Shown piece after piece: positions 13,201 to 25,200 of a DNA stretch of 64,000 bases (its first letter is position 1; each line of letters begins with the position of its first letter). The DNA is taken from the NCBI RefSeq assembly GCF_031143425.1, contig NC_090443.1:1055663554-1055727553 (forward strand), in the 5' to 3' direction. Source of the stretch: Pleurodeles waltl (taxonomy: Eukaryota; Chordata; Amphibia; Caudata; Salamandridae). The notes below the pieces were generated by a model, which saw only the letters and a program-made list of their open reading frames with translations, searched no databases and was not told the origin of the DNA. The translations under genes and the position numbers were made by a program.

Positions 13201-16200
13201 GGCCTAAGAGCTCAACCTGATAAGGTTCAAGCTCCAGAGGCTCAGTTCCCTCAGAGGGCAGAACTTCTTCCTGAGAAGAGAGGTTCCCTTTCTTTTGCTG
13301 TGTTGTAGTTGGTTTCCCAACTGACTTTCCTGTTCTCTTGGTAGGCTGGGCCATTCTTCCAGACTCCAGCTCTACTTGTTCACCCTGTGCCTTGCATTGT
13401 GCTCTTGTTTTCACACACACCAGTTCAGGGATACCCAGCATTGCTGCATGGGTTTTTAGTTCTACCTCAGCCCATGCTGAGGACTCCAGGTCATTTCCAA
13501 GCAGACAGTCCACTGGGATATTTGAGGAGACCACCACCTGTTTCAGGCCATTGACCCCTCCCCATTCTAAAGTAACCATTGCCATGGGATGTACTTTTCT
13601 CTGATTGTCAGCGTTGGTGACTGTGTAAGTTTTTCCAGTCAGGTATTGGCCAGGGGAAACCAGTTTCTCTGTCACCATGGTGACACTGGCACCTGTATCC
13701 CTCAGGCCCTCTATTCTAGTCCCATTAATTAAGAGTTGCTGTCTGTATTTTTGCATGTTAGGCGGCCAGACAGCTAGTGTGGCTAAATCCACCCCACCCT
13801 CAGAAACTAGAGTAGCTTCAGTGTGGACCCGGATTTGCTCTGGGCACACTGTTGATCCCACTTGGAGACTAGCCATACCAGTGTTACCTGGATGGGAGTT
13901 TGGAGTGGAACCTTTCTTGGGACAGGCCTTGTCTCCAGTTTGGTGTCCATGCTGTTTACAGCTATGACACCAGGCCTTTTTGGGATCAAAGTTTTTACCC
14001 TTGTACCCATTGTTTTGTGAAGAGGCTCTGGGCCCACCCTCCTGTGCAGGTTTTTGGGGGCCTGTAGAAGACTCTTTACTATTTTTAGTTTTGGTTGTCT
14101 CATCACCCTTCCCCTGGGGAGTCTTTGTGACCCCTTTCTTTTGGTCACCCCCTGTTGAAGTCTTGGACACCCTTGTCTTGACCCAATGGTCCGCCTTCTT
14201 TCCCAATTCTTGGGGAGAAATTGGTCCTAGGTCTACCAGATGCTGATGCAGTTTATCATTGAAACAATTACTTAACAGGTGTTCTTTCACAAATAAATTG
14301 TACAGCCCATCATAATTACTTACACCACTGCCTTGAATCCAACCATCTAGTGTTTTCACTGAGTAGTCTACAAAGTCAACCCAGGTCTGGCTCGAGGATT
14401 TTTGAGCCCCCCTGAATCTAATCCTATACTCCTCAGTGGAGAATCCAAAGCCCTCAATCAGGGTACCCTTCATGAGGTCATAAGATTCTGCATCTTGTCC
14501 AGAGAGTGTGAGGAGTCTATCCCTACACTTTCCTGTGAACATTTCCCAAAGGAGAGCACCCCAGTGAGATCTGTTCACTTTTCTGGTTACACAAGCCCTC
14601 TCAAAAGCTGTGAACCATTTGGTGATGTCATCACCATCTTCATATTTAGTTACAATCCCTTTAGGGATTTTCAACATGTCAGGAGAATCTCTGACCCTAT
14701 TTATGTTGCTGCCACCATTGATGGGTCCTAGGCCCATCTCTTGTCTTTCCCTCTCTATGGCTAGGATCTGTCTTTCCAAAGCCAATCTTTTGGCCATCCT
14801 GGCTAACTGGATGTCCTCTTCACTGGGGCTATCCTCAGTGATTTCAGAGGTGTTGGTCTCTCCTGTGAGGGAACCAGCATCTCTGACTATTATTTTAGGA
14901 GTCAGGGTTTGAGGGACCCTGTCCTCCCTAGATAGGACTGGTAGGGGGGAATTTTCCTCCAAGTCACTATCCTCTTCCTCTGAGTTGCCACCCTCAGAGG
15001 GGTTGGCCTTTTCAAACTCTGCCAAAAGCTCCTGGAGCTGTATTTTGGTAGGTTTGGGGCCCATTGTTATTTTCTTTATTTTACAGAGTGACCTTAGCTC
15101 CCTCATCTTAAGATGGAGGTAAGGTGTGGTGTCGAGTTCCACCACAGTCACATCTGTGCTAGACATTTTGCTTCTAAAAGTTGGAATACTTTTTAAGAAT
15201 CTACAACTGGTTCTAGAATCTAATTCAAACTTTTACAAACTTTTAAACTCTAAAAGAAATGCTAAACAGGATCTAACACAAGGCCCTAGCAGGTCTTTTA
15301 AGAATTTAGAAAACTTTTCAAATTGCAAAAATCAATTTCTAATGACAATTTTGGAATTTGTCGTGTGATCAGGTATTGGCTGAGTAGTCCAGCAAATGCA
15401 AAGTCTTGTACCCCACCGCTGATCCACCAATGTAGGAAGTTGGCTCTGTATGTGCTATTTCAAAGTAAGGAATAGCATGCACAGAGTCCAAGGGTTCCCC
15501 TTAGAGGTAAAATAGTGGTACAAAGAGATAATACTAATGCTCTATTTTGTGGTAGTGTGGTCGAGCAGTAGGCTTATCCAAGGAGTAGTGTTAAGCATTT
15601 GTTGTACATACACATAGACAATAAATGAGGTACACACACTCAGACAAATCCAGCCAATAGGTTTTGTATAGAAAAATATCTTTTCTTAGTTTATTTTAAG
15701 AACCACAGGTTCAAATTTAACATGTAATATCTTGTTTGAAAGGTATTGCAGGTAAGTACATTAGGAACTTTGAATCATTTCAATTGCATGTATACTTTTC
15801 AAGTTATTCACAAATAGCTATTTTAAAAGTGGACACAGTGCAATTTTCACAGTTCCTGGGGGAGGTAAGTTTTTGTTAGTTTTACCAGGTAAGTAAGACA
15901 CTTACAGGGTTCAGTTCTTGGTCCAAGGTAGCCCACAGTTGGGGGTTCAGAGCAACCCCAAAGTTACCACACCAGCAGCTCAGGGCCGGTCAGGTGCAGA
16001 GTTGAAAGTGGTGCCCAAAACGCATAGGCTTCAATGGAGAGAAGGGGGTGCCCCAGTTCCAGTCTGCCAGCAGGTAAGTACCCGCGTCTTCGGAGGGCAG
16101 ACCAGGGGGGTTTTGTAGGGCACCGGGGGGGACACAAGCCCACACAGAAATTTCACCCTCAGCGGCGCGGGGACGGCCGGGTGCAGTGTTAGAACAAGCG

Positions 16201-19200
16201 TCGGGTTCGCAATGGAAGTCAATGAGTGATCAAGGGATCTCTTCAGCGCTGCAGGCAGGCAAGGGGGGGCTTCCTCGGGGAAACCTCCACTTGGGTAAGG
16301 GAGAGGGACTCCTGGGGGTCACTTCTGCAGTGAAAGTCCGGTCCTTCAGGTCCTGGGGGCTGCGGGTGCAGGGTCTTTTCCAGGCGTCGGGACTTAGGTT
16401 TCAGAGAGTCGCGGTCAGGGGAAGCCTCGGGATTCCCTCTGCAGGCGGCGCTGTGGGGGCTCAGGGGGGACAGGTTTTGGTACTCACAGTCGTAGAGTAG
16501 TCCGGGGGTCCTCCCTGAGGTGTTGGTTCTCCACCAGCCGAGTCGGGGTCGCCGGGTGCAGTGTTGCAAGTCTCACGCTTCTTGCGGGGAGTTGCAGGGT
16601 TCTTTAAAGCTGCTTCTTGAAACAAAGTTGCAGTCTTTTTGGAGCAGGTCCGCTGTCCTCGGGAGTTTCTTGTCTTTTTCGAAGCAGGGCAGTCCTCAGA
16701 GGATTCAGAGGTCGCTGGCCCCTTGGAAGGCGTCGCTGGAGCAGAGTTCTTTGGAAGGCAGGAGACAGGCCGGTGAGTTTCTGGAGCCAAGGCAGTTGTT
16801 GTCTTCTGGTCTTCCTCTGCAGGGGTTTTCAGCTGGGCAGTCCTTCTTCTTGTAGTTGCAGGAATCTAATTTTCTAGGGTTCAGGGTAGCCCTTAAATAC
16901 TAAATTTAAGGGCGTGTTTAGGTCTGGGGGGTTAGTAGCCAATGGCTACTAGCCCTGAGGGTGGGTACACCCTCTTTGTGCCTCCTCCCAAGGGGAGGGG
17001 GTCACAATCCTAACCCTATTGGGGGAATCCTCCATCTGCAAGATGGAGGATTTCTAAAAGTTAGAGTCACTTCAGCTCAGGACACCTTAGGGGCTGTCCT
17101 GACTGGCCAGTGACTCCTCCTTGTTGTTCTCATTATTTTCTCCGGCCTTGCCGCCAAAAGTGGGGCCTGGCCGGAGGGGGCGGGCAACTCCACTAGCTGG
17201 AGTGTCCTGCTGGGTTGGCACAAAGGAGGTGAGCCTTTGAGGCTCACCGCCAGGTGTGACAATTCCTGCCTGGGGGAGGTGTTAGCATCTCCACCCAGTG
17301 CAGGCTTTGTTACTGGCCTCAGAGTGACAAAGGCACTCTCCCCATGGGGCCAGCAACATGTCTCGGTTTGTGGCAGGCTGCTAAAACTAGTCAGCCTACA
17401 CAGATAGTCGGTTAAGTTTCAGGGGGCACCTCTAAGGTGCCCTCTGTGGTGTATTTTACAATAAAATGTACACTGGCATCAGTGTGCATTTATTGTGCTG
17501 AGAAGTTTGATACCATACTTCCCAGTTTTCAGTGTAGCCATTATGGTGCTGTGGAGTTCGTGTTTGACAGACTCCCAGACCATATACTCTTATGGCTACC
17601 CTGCACTTACAATGTCTAAGGTTTTGTTTAGACACTGTAGGGGTACCATGCTCATGCACTGGTACCCTCACCTATGGTATAGTGCACCCTGCCTTAGGGC
17701 TGTAAGGCCTGCTAGAGGGGTGTCTTACCTATACTGCATAGGCAGTGAGAGGCTGGCATGGCACCCTGAGGGGAGTGCCATGTCGACTTACTCGTTTTGT
17801 CCTCACTAGCACACACAAGCTGGCAAGCAGTGTGTCTGTGCTGAGTGAGAGGTCTCCAGGGTGGCATAAGACATGCTGCAGCCCTTAGAGACCTTCCTTG
17901 GCATCAGGGCCCTTGGTACTAGAAGTACCAGTTACAAGGGACTTATCTGGATGCCAGGGTCTGCCAATTGTGGATACAAAAGTACAGGTTAGGGAAAGAA
18001 CACTGGTGCTGGGGCCTGGTTAGCAGGCCTCAGCACACTTTCAATTGTAAACATAGCATCAGCAAAGGCAAAAAGTCAGGGGGCAAGGAGGCATTTCCTT
18101 ACACCTAGTAATTAAAATCAGGTGCCGCTGAACAAGTGTATGTGATGAGTTTGTCCTCCGATGGTGTTACCACCTCTGTACCAAATCAGAAACCTCTTCA
18201 GTTTGGTTTGGACCATCCAGGTTTTTAAGTCATCAGACCTAGCTCAGAATGTCTGTCTGCTTCAGTTAAGAATTGTTGCTGCTGAGCAGCCTTAAGGATT
18301 ACCAGGGCATTTAGGAACATGAGCTTTGTTGTTATACAGTGAGAAACATTTGCAACTAGTGGAAGTTGAAGACTGTTGCCAATCTGCCTAGGAATAGGCG
18401 CCCCAGAATTCACCCAGACCAGTCTACGCCCCTAGAGAACCCCAGAGCTATGCTCTGAGCTTTGCTGCCTTCTGCAGTGGAGTAAATGTTAGAACTCATG
18501 ATTCCTTCATTAGCAAAAAACTGAAGAAGTATGGAAGACCTGACAGAAGAAATCCCCTTCTGGCCAAAAAAGGAACTTTGCTTCAGGGCTTATTTAGCAG
18601 CACATGTCCTTGTGTGAACCATAGGACGTCTGCAGTAGTGCTCACTGAACAGATAAGACCAGCGTGATGGCGTAAGGCTGCCATGCACACGTACATGATT
18701 GCTAAAGAGCAAACCCTGCATATCACTAGAAGAGCCTCGGACCAGCCGTCGAGCGTGGTGGTGATGGAGCGTGTTCTGAACAGCTTTGCGGCTATTGGAC
18801 AGACACCGCGCAGTCACCGAGTCCACCATGGATTCCCATCTCTAGCAGCGCGTTCTGTGGGGTGACGTGAGGCTGTCTGTCCAACAGCTGAAGTGGGTGA
18901 TGCAATAGGACAATGAACCTAACACACTAGTTGACCCAATGACTGACTATCTAAAAAAAGAAAAGAATTAAGAGGTTGGAATGGGCAAGTTGGCACAGAT
19001 TTCATCCACATTAGGATGCTGTGCCGGGATCTTAGGACGCTGTGCATAAATGAAGGTCCTTAAACATCAGGAAGCCCGATCCGCTGTAGGAGGAGTGGGC
19101 CGGAGTGGGCCATAGTGCCTCCCTTGCAATCTGAAAGACGTGGTGGAAATGTTTGACTTAAGTTATTGCTGCCCAAGGCAGCGCCAAATGTTACTGAATT

Positions 19201-22200
19201 GTAAGATATGTTTTTTCACACAAAGCTGCAGAATGTCACCAGTTTTTTTGTTTAGTAAAATTCTGTTACTTGTCACATTAGGTTAGGTTTTCCTAAGCTA
19301 ACGTGACAAATGGAAGCTTGGGAGGGTGTACTTTTCTCACATCGCGGTAGCTAGCCTGTCTGAAAATGCCTTTGGAAAGAGCAGTTGGCCCAGAATGCTA
19401 TAGCAATCACTCACCTCAGCAGACGGACCGTGTCTGACTGCACATGAGAAGCTGCAATCACTCCCCTCAGCAGACGGACCGTGTCTGACTGCACATGAGA
19501 AGCTGCGCTGTCTCAAGAAGGCTAGACTTGAATTGAAATCTTTAATTCTTCATAAGTGCTAACTAACTCAAGCTTGATATCCTTTTGTTGGCAGCACTTT
19601 GCTGTCACTGGCCCCAGACGTTTGTCACTCCAACTCGACTGCAACACTAGTCCCCTCTTGTTTAACCCTTGTTTGCCAACTCATTTTGCAGGAAATATAC
19701 CTGAGCAGAACCTACACAGCTTTGCAGCTGCACTGGACAGTTATCAGCGCTCACTCTTTTTTACTGATCCTTTCATCATATTGTGTCTTCAGGAAGAAGA
19801 AGAAGATCTTAAGGGAGAACCGGAAGCTGCGTGAGCGCGTGGAGCTGAAGATGGATCTCCCCGGGGTCTCCATTGCAGAGGAGGGCGAGACAGGCATGTT
19901 CTCTCTGAAGACCATTGGGAAAACAAAGGTGGGTGTGAGCTGGGGTGCAGTGGCAGCCGTGTGAGGGCCTCGGGAGGGGACCTATGGTGGTCGTGTAGGT
20001 GATGAGAGGACAACAGACGAGGTTCCCTTTTGTGTGTACATAGCATGCCTCAGCCTTCACCTGTAACCCAGGACATACAGCCAATGTGTGCTGTTAACTC
20101 AAACATGAACGATCCTAATGCAAATAGGCAGTAAGCAAAAACATTTATAACAGTTTACGTAAATAGTCTCTCTCACTGTGTTCTTATAAAAATATATTCA
20201 TTTATTCTTATATCAAAGAAACATATAATCAGTAACATTAAAAATTACATCCACACATTAAAAAGAACTTGATTCATCAATATTTCTTTTGATACAATGT
20301 ATACTGTACAATCAAAAACAATTTTTTTGTCAATGTATAGAACATTTTAAAAAACTAAGTTAAAAACAAAAATCTGTCACTTTTGTTTTTCACATAGTTT
20401 TTATAACAAAACTGAGACAGATTATCAACGTAAATTGTTATATGTTTTTGCTTATTGTCTTCTTAGATTAAGATTGTTCATGTTTGAGTTCCTGGGGTTA
20501 CAGGTGAAGAGTGTGCACACAAAAGAGAATCTCGTCTGTTGTCCTAGTTAAGACTACCCTGTCCCTTTTTGGTGTTTAGGGTGACTCCTCAGATTGATGG
20601 TCATAAGCGGTGCATCGAGCTGTATGTTTCACAGGCTTCTGGAAGCGCGGTGTCTGGATATCAGTGTATTAGAAGGTGGTGCTGCTCTCTGTAGTAGTGT
20701 CTGTCCCAGTGCTAGGATGTGGGGGAGGAGGGATGAGAAGAGGGTGTTGGTCCCAGTCAAGACCTGGAGAGGATGGCGAGGTGTGCACCAGATCCCAGAT
20801 GAGGTACGTTGGTAGAGCTCTGGGTGTATTCTACTGTGTGGTGTAGTCGGTGGTTGAAAGGAGTGGCGTAGGTCAAGAGCTGTGCACGCGCCGCAGTACT
20901 AACGTGCACTTGTTTCTTCTTCACACCCAGATCCTGAATGAGATGGTGCGCGGGGACATGACGTCGGCGGATATGCTCTTACAGTCTCAGGCACAAGGGG
21001 GAGATGTTTATATCTCGGACGACGAAGCGCTTGGAGCAGACGAGATTTCCCTTGCTAGCGACCTGGACGATGAAGATATGGAGGAGGTGCAAGCCATCGA
21101 GAAGACCCTGGCGAAGGACAATAAGAAGAAGTGAGTGCTCGTCCTGGTGATAGGAGAGCTTCCTTTGGTGCCACGCGCAGTGTGCTCGGTATCGCTGTGA
21201 GACGGGTAACATGGTGTTTGAGATAAGAGGTCCTTGTGCAGGAGTGCTGCTTCCTTTGGACATGGAACACTAACTGTGAGAAGTGTTGGATGAGTCTCCA
21301 AGGTTTGGTTATGGGAGAGTGTTTATGGGCTGTCGGTGAACGAGTGGTGCTTTCTCTCTGTCGTGGGCACAGGTGACTCTTGCCGAAACAACTCTCTGGC
21401 GATCGTTTTAGGATTAAACTCACAAAAGGTGATAGGAGGCTGCTTGCAGTAAGTCTAGCCACTGCCAGTCGCTCAGGGTAGCATTCCAGTCCACCTCACT
21501 TTGGGCCCAGCTGTATGCAAATCAGTCTTGTCCCTGCTCCTTCTGGGAACACTCCACCTCGAAGTACCAAACCAGATCCTCACTGAACCAGAACACAAGC
21601 AGCCCCGACCAGTCTCGCCCTAGTCATGGGCTCGCCAGCCGGGTACAGCCTGACTCCAGTGACACAGTGAGCACAGGACCCACGTCTGGGCACACCCGTA
21701 GTGGTTAGACACATTGCAGGCATTCCTCCCAACACCTTTTGTGTGTTTCAAGATTGTTTTAGGGTGTTGTGCGTGAGAAGACTAATAACTGATGCCGTCC
21801 TACAGGAAAGGTGCTTATTGTACTGGGGTTATCTTTGATTTTCATTAACTGCATAAAACAATATTTCTACCTATGTGGGGATCCTGAAGTACAAATTAAA
21901 AAAATACATTTTATTTGAAAATAATTCCTTAAAGAACATGTATTGCAAAATGTTCTACCTTTTTAGATCTGGCCTTTTAAGACTGATTGTCTGACTTTCT
22001 CAAAAGTTTATAGACAGCATAATACATAGCGGGCCTGTGGTCACTGGGTTTCATCCAGTCTCCTGTCAGTTTACTTCCTCCCACCACAACACGCAGCATG
22101 GGCGGCGCCTTAGCACACGGTAGCAGATGGCTGCCTTCACTTTAGTAACTGCAGGATGTGTCCACATAATCACAGCAACCTAAAAGTAGTTCCTACCTAT

Positions 22201-25200
22201 CAGTGGTCACCCTTGGCTCCAGGAGTGCTTTGCCATTGGCATCATTAATTTTCAGTAGCAGCCGTTTATTTTATCTGCACTAAACGCCCCAGTTAGGTTG
22301 ATGTGTGTTCTGCTTCTTTTTCTAAAGTTAGCTGATGTTGTGACATTGTAGCTGCCTCGAGTGGGTTGTTAGCTGGTGAGTTTGTTGTTGTTTCCTTCAC
22401 AAATAACAATAGTGTGCATGGCACAACTGAATCACTTTTATATAACGAACACTAGTAAAACAACTGCATCCGTGAAAGCTTTTTAATTTTTACATTTTTT
22501 AATGCAAGCATACGGCGGCCACCTTTAGGTGGGCGTGTGTTTCTGCTTAAAAGATAAATTAACCATTCCACCAGCCTGCTGCGGCCAGACCTGTTGGCTT
22601 TGATATCCAGATTATTTAGTTTCCAACAAGAAGCAATGTCTAGCTTTGTGGTTTTGTAGCCTGGTGTTAAATTTTGCCTGCAACTCACTCATCCTCCCCT
22701 TGCTGTAGGAGACTGAAAGGTTGACTTTACCTTGAACTGTGGCTGACTGGTTCCAAGTATGTGACTAATGGATGTTAAGCAACAGTGTATTGTGGTCGGG
22801 AGCATGTTTTCAGGATTTGTCTTGTAGGTTTCTGTGCGGTGCACTCCCCCACTGTTTAGTGTTGGACTAACCAAACTGTAGATGGTAGATAGTGCACAAT
22901 GTGCCAACCTACAGTGCAGCGAGCAGCAAACCATCTGTTGCAGGTAAGCGACTTTTCCTTCCATGTACAGTGTCTTCCAATCCCAGCATCCTTTCCGAAA
23001 CCATCCAAGTGGTCCTTGGAAGAAGGGGACACTTGGGAAGCATATTTGGGCTCAGTCTTTGGAATGTGGGCGAACAGACCACAGAATCCTTTGAGGGGGC
23101 TTTTGGGTCTCTCTCTCTCTCTCTCTCTCTCTCCCTCCCCCTCCCCCAATAGCAGGTATGCAAAGAAATGAATGAGCCTTAGGCCATGGATGGTTAAGTG
23201 TCATTGAGATGCTTGTGTGAATGATATCAGCACTGACCGACTTCATTCTTTGACTCATCCTGGTGTAGGAAAGCGCCTTGTGAGTGTTGTGGAAGGTTTG
23301 GAGGAGCCGGTCGGGTAGAGGAGGACACCTTTTTTTATTTACATGAAAGAGCTTGTGACTAGATCAATAAACCTGTTGCTGTACCAAAGCTTCGTCCTAT
23401 CACCATCTCCCTCTCTACTGATTTCCAACGTTGTGTTACATCCTTCACTTTTCACATTCCTGACACCAGCTCGGATACACAGGATACTACACACCAGCTC
23501 ACACCGGGAATGTGGACATACGGGACACTAGACACCAGCTCGGATACACAGGGAATGTGGACACAGAGGAGACTACACACCAGCTCACACAGGGAATGTG
23601 GACACACAGGATACAACACACCAGCTCACACAGGGAATGTGGACACACAGGATACAACACACCAGCTCACACAGGGAATGTGGACACACAGGATACAACA
23701 CACCAGCTCACACAGGGAATGTGGGCGCACAGGACACTACACACCAGCTCACGCAGGGAATGTAGACACACAGGATACAACACACCAGCTCACACAGGGA
23801 ATGTGGACACACAGGATACAACACACCGACTCACAGAGGGAATGTGGGCGCACAGGACACTAGACACCAGCTCGGATACACAGGGAATGTGGACACACAG
23901 GACACTACACACCAGCTCACACAGGGAATGTGGACACACAGGATACAACACACCAGCTCACACAGGGAATGTGGACACACAGGACACTACACACCAGCTC
24001 ACAGAGGGAATGTGGGTGCACAGGACACTACACACCAGCTCGCACAGGACACTACACACCAGCTCACAGAGGGAATGTGGACCCACAGGACACTACACCA
24101 GCTCACGCAGGGAATGTGGACACACAGGACACTACACACCAGCTGACGCAGGGAATGTGGACACACAGGATACTACACACCAGCTGACGCAGGGAATGTG
24201 GACACACAGGACTCTACACACCAGCTCACACAGGGAATGTGGACACACAGGACACTACACACCATCTCACAGAGGGAATGTGGGTGCACAGGACACTACA
24301 CACCAGCTCACAGAGGGAATGTGGACCCACAGGATACAACACACCAGCTGACGCAGGGAATGTGGACACACAGGACACTACACACCAGCTCACACAGGGA
24401 ATGTGGACACACAGGTTGGTACACACCGACTGAGATAAATAGGATGCTACACACCAGCTCAGATACACAGGAAATGAGGACGCGCAGGATGCTACACACT
24501 AGCTGACACAGGGAATGTGGGCAGACAGGATACTACACACCAGCTCACAGAGGGAATGTGGACACACAGGATACTACACACCAGCTGACACAGGGAATGT
24601 GGACCCACAGGATACTACACACCAGCTCACACAGGGAAAGTGGACACACAGGACACTACACACCAGCTCACAGAGGGTATGTGGACACACAGGATACTAC
24701 ACACCAGCTGAGAGGCACACAGGGAAGGGAGGACACACTGGATAAGATACACAGGGAATGAGGACACACAGGATGCCACACACCATCTCGGATACACAGG
24801 GAGTGAGGACACACAGGATACTACACACCCCTTTGATTCCTGATCCTGTTTGTTGCAGAGTGAGTTTCGTCACCGAAGACGCGCCAGAGGATGAGACGAA
24901 CCCTCTTCTGGTCCCCTTGGAGGAGAAGTCTGTGAGGGAGGAGCGTGAGGCCAGCCTCTGGTTTGGGAAGGTACTTCTGTCTCCTGCTGGTCTTTGCCAA
25001 CCCTAATTGTACTTCATAAGCTGTTTTTCTTTACTTTGCCTCTCAATCTATTTTTTAACCTATTTTTAACTCACATTTTCTGATTTCCGATACTTTTTGA
25101 TCTTTTATTCATTTTCGTTGTCATTACCTTTATTCCCTTTTTTGGTCCCTGGTTTTAAAACTTGTTGGCTTTGCTCTTTGCTTTCTGTTTTCAGGATATT

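Larger units (their letters stand above)
7670..18108 (-). mobile_element. Complete Gmr1-like Ty3/Gypsy LTR retrotransposon with target-site duplication
   Basis: LTRs at 7675-10356 and 15431-18103 bound the element. It is flanked by the direct repeat CCTAG at 7670-7674 and 18104-18108. The internal region holds one uninterrupted Gag-Pol frame on the - strand (10388-15166), a C-run beside the 3' LTR and a candidate primer-binding site beside the 5' LTR. The domain order is Gag, zinc knuckle, protease, integrase, reverse transcriptase, RNase H. Integrase before RT is unusual in Ty3/Gypsy and is the hallmark of the Gmr1 group described in deuterostomes. No env-like frame is present. It lies antisense inside the FTSJ3 intron. 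Intact ORF, near-identical LTRs and a perfect duplication indicate a recent insertion. Confidence 0.95.

Noticed and set aside
10838..14912. Several + strand ORFs opposite the Gypsy frame
   Set aside because: Antisense shadows of the 1592-codon Gag-Pol frame.
7675..18103. Endogenous retrovirus with env
   Set aside because: After RNase H the frame ends about 30 bp before the 3' LTR; there is no room for env, and the pol order is not retroviral.
23512..24351. 279-codon ORF and neighbouring frames
   Set aside because: Pure translation of the 41-bp minisatellite; the unit happens to lack stops in all three forward frames.
23470..24833. CRISPR-like array of short direct repeats
   Set aside because: Continuous minisatellite without unique spacers, in an intron of a vertebrate gene; no cas genes.
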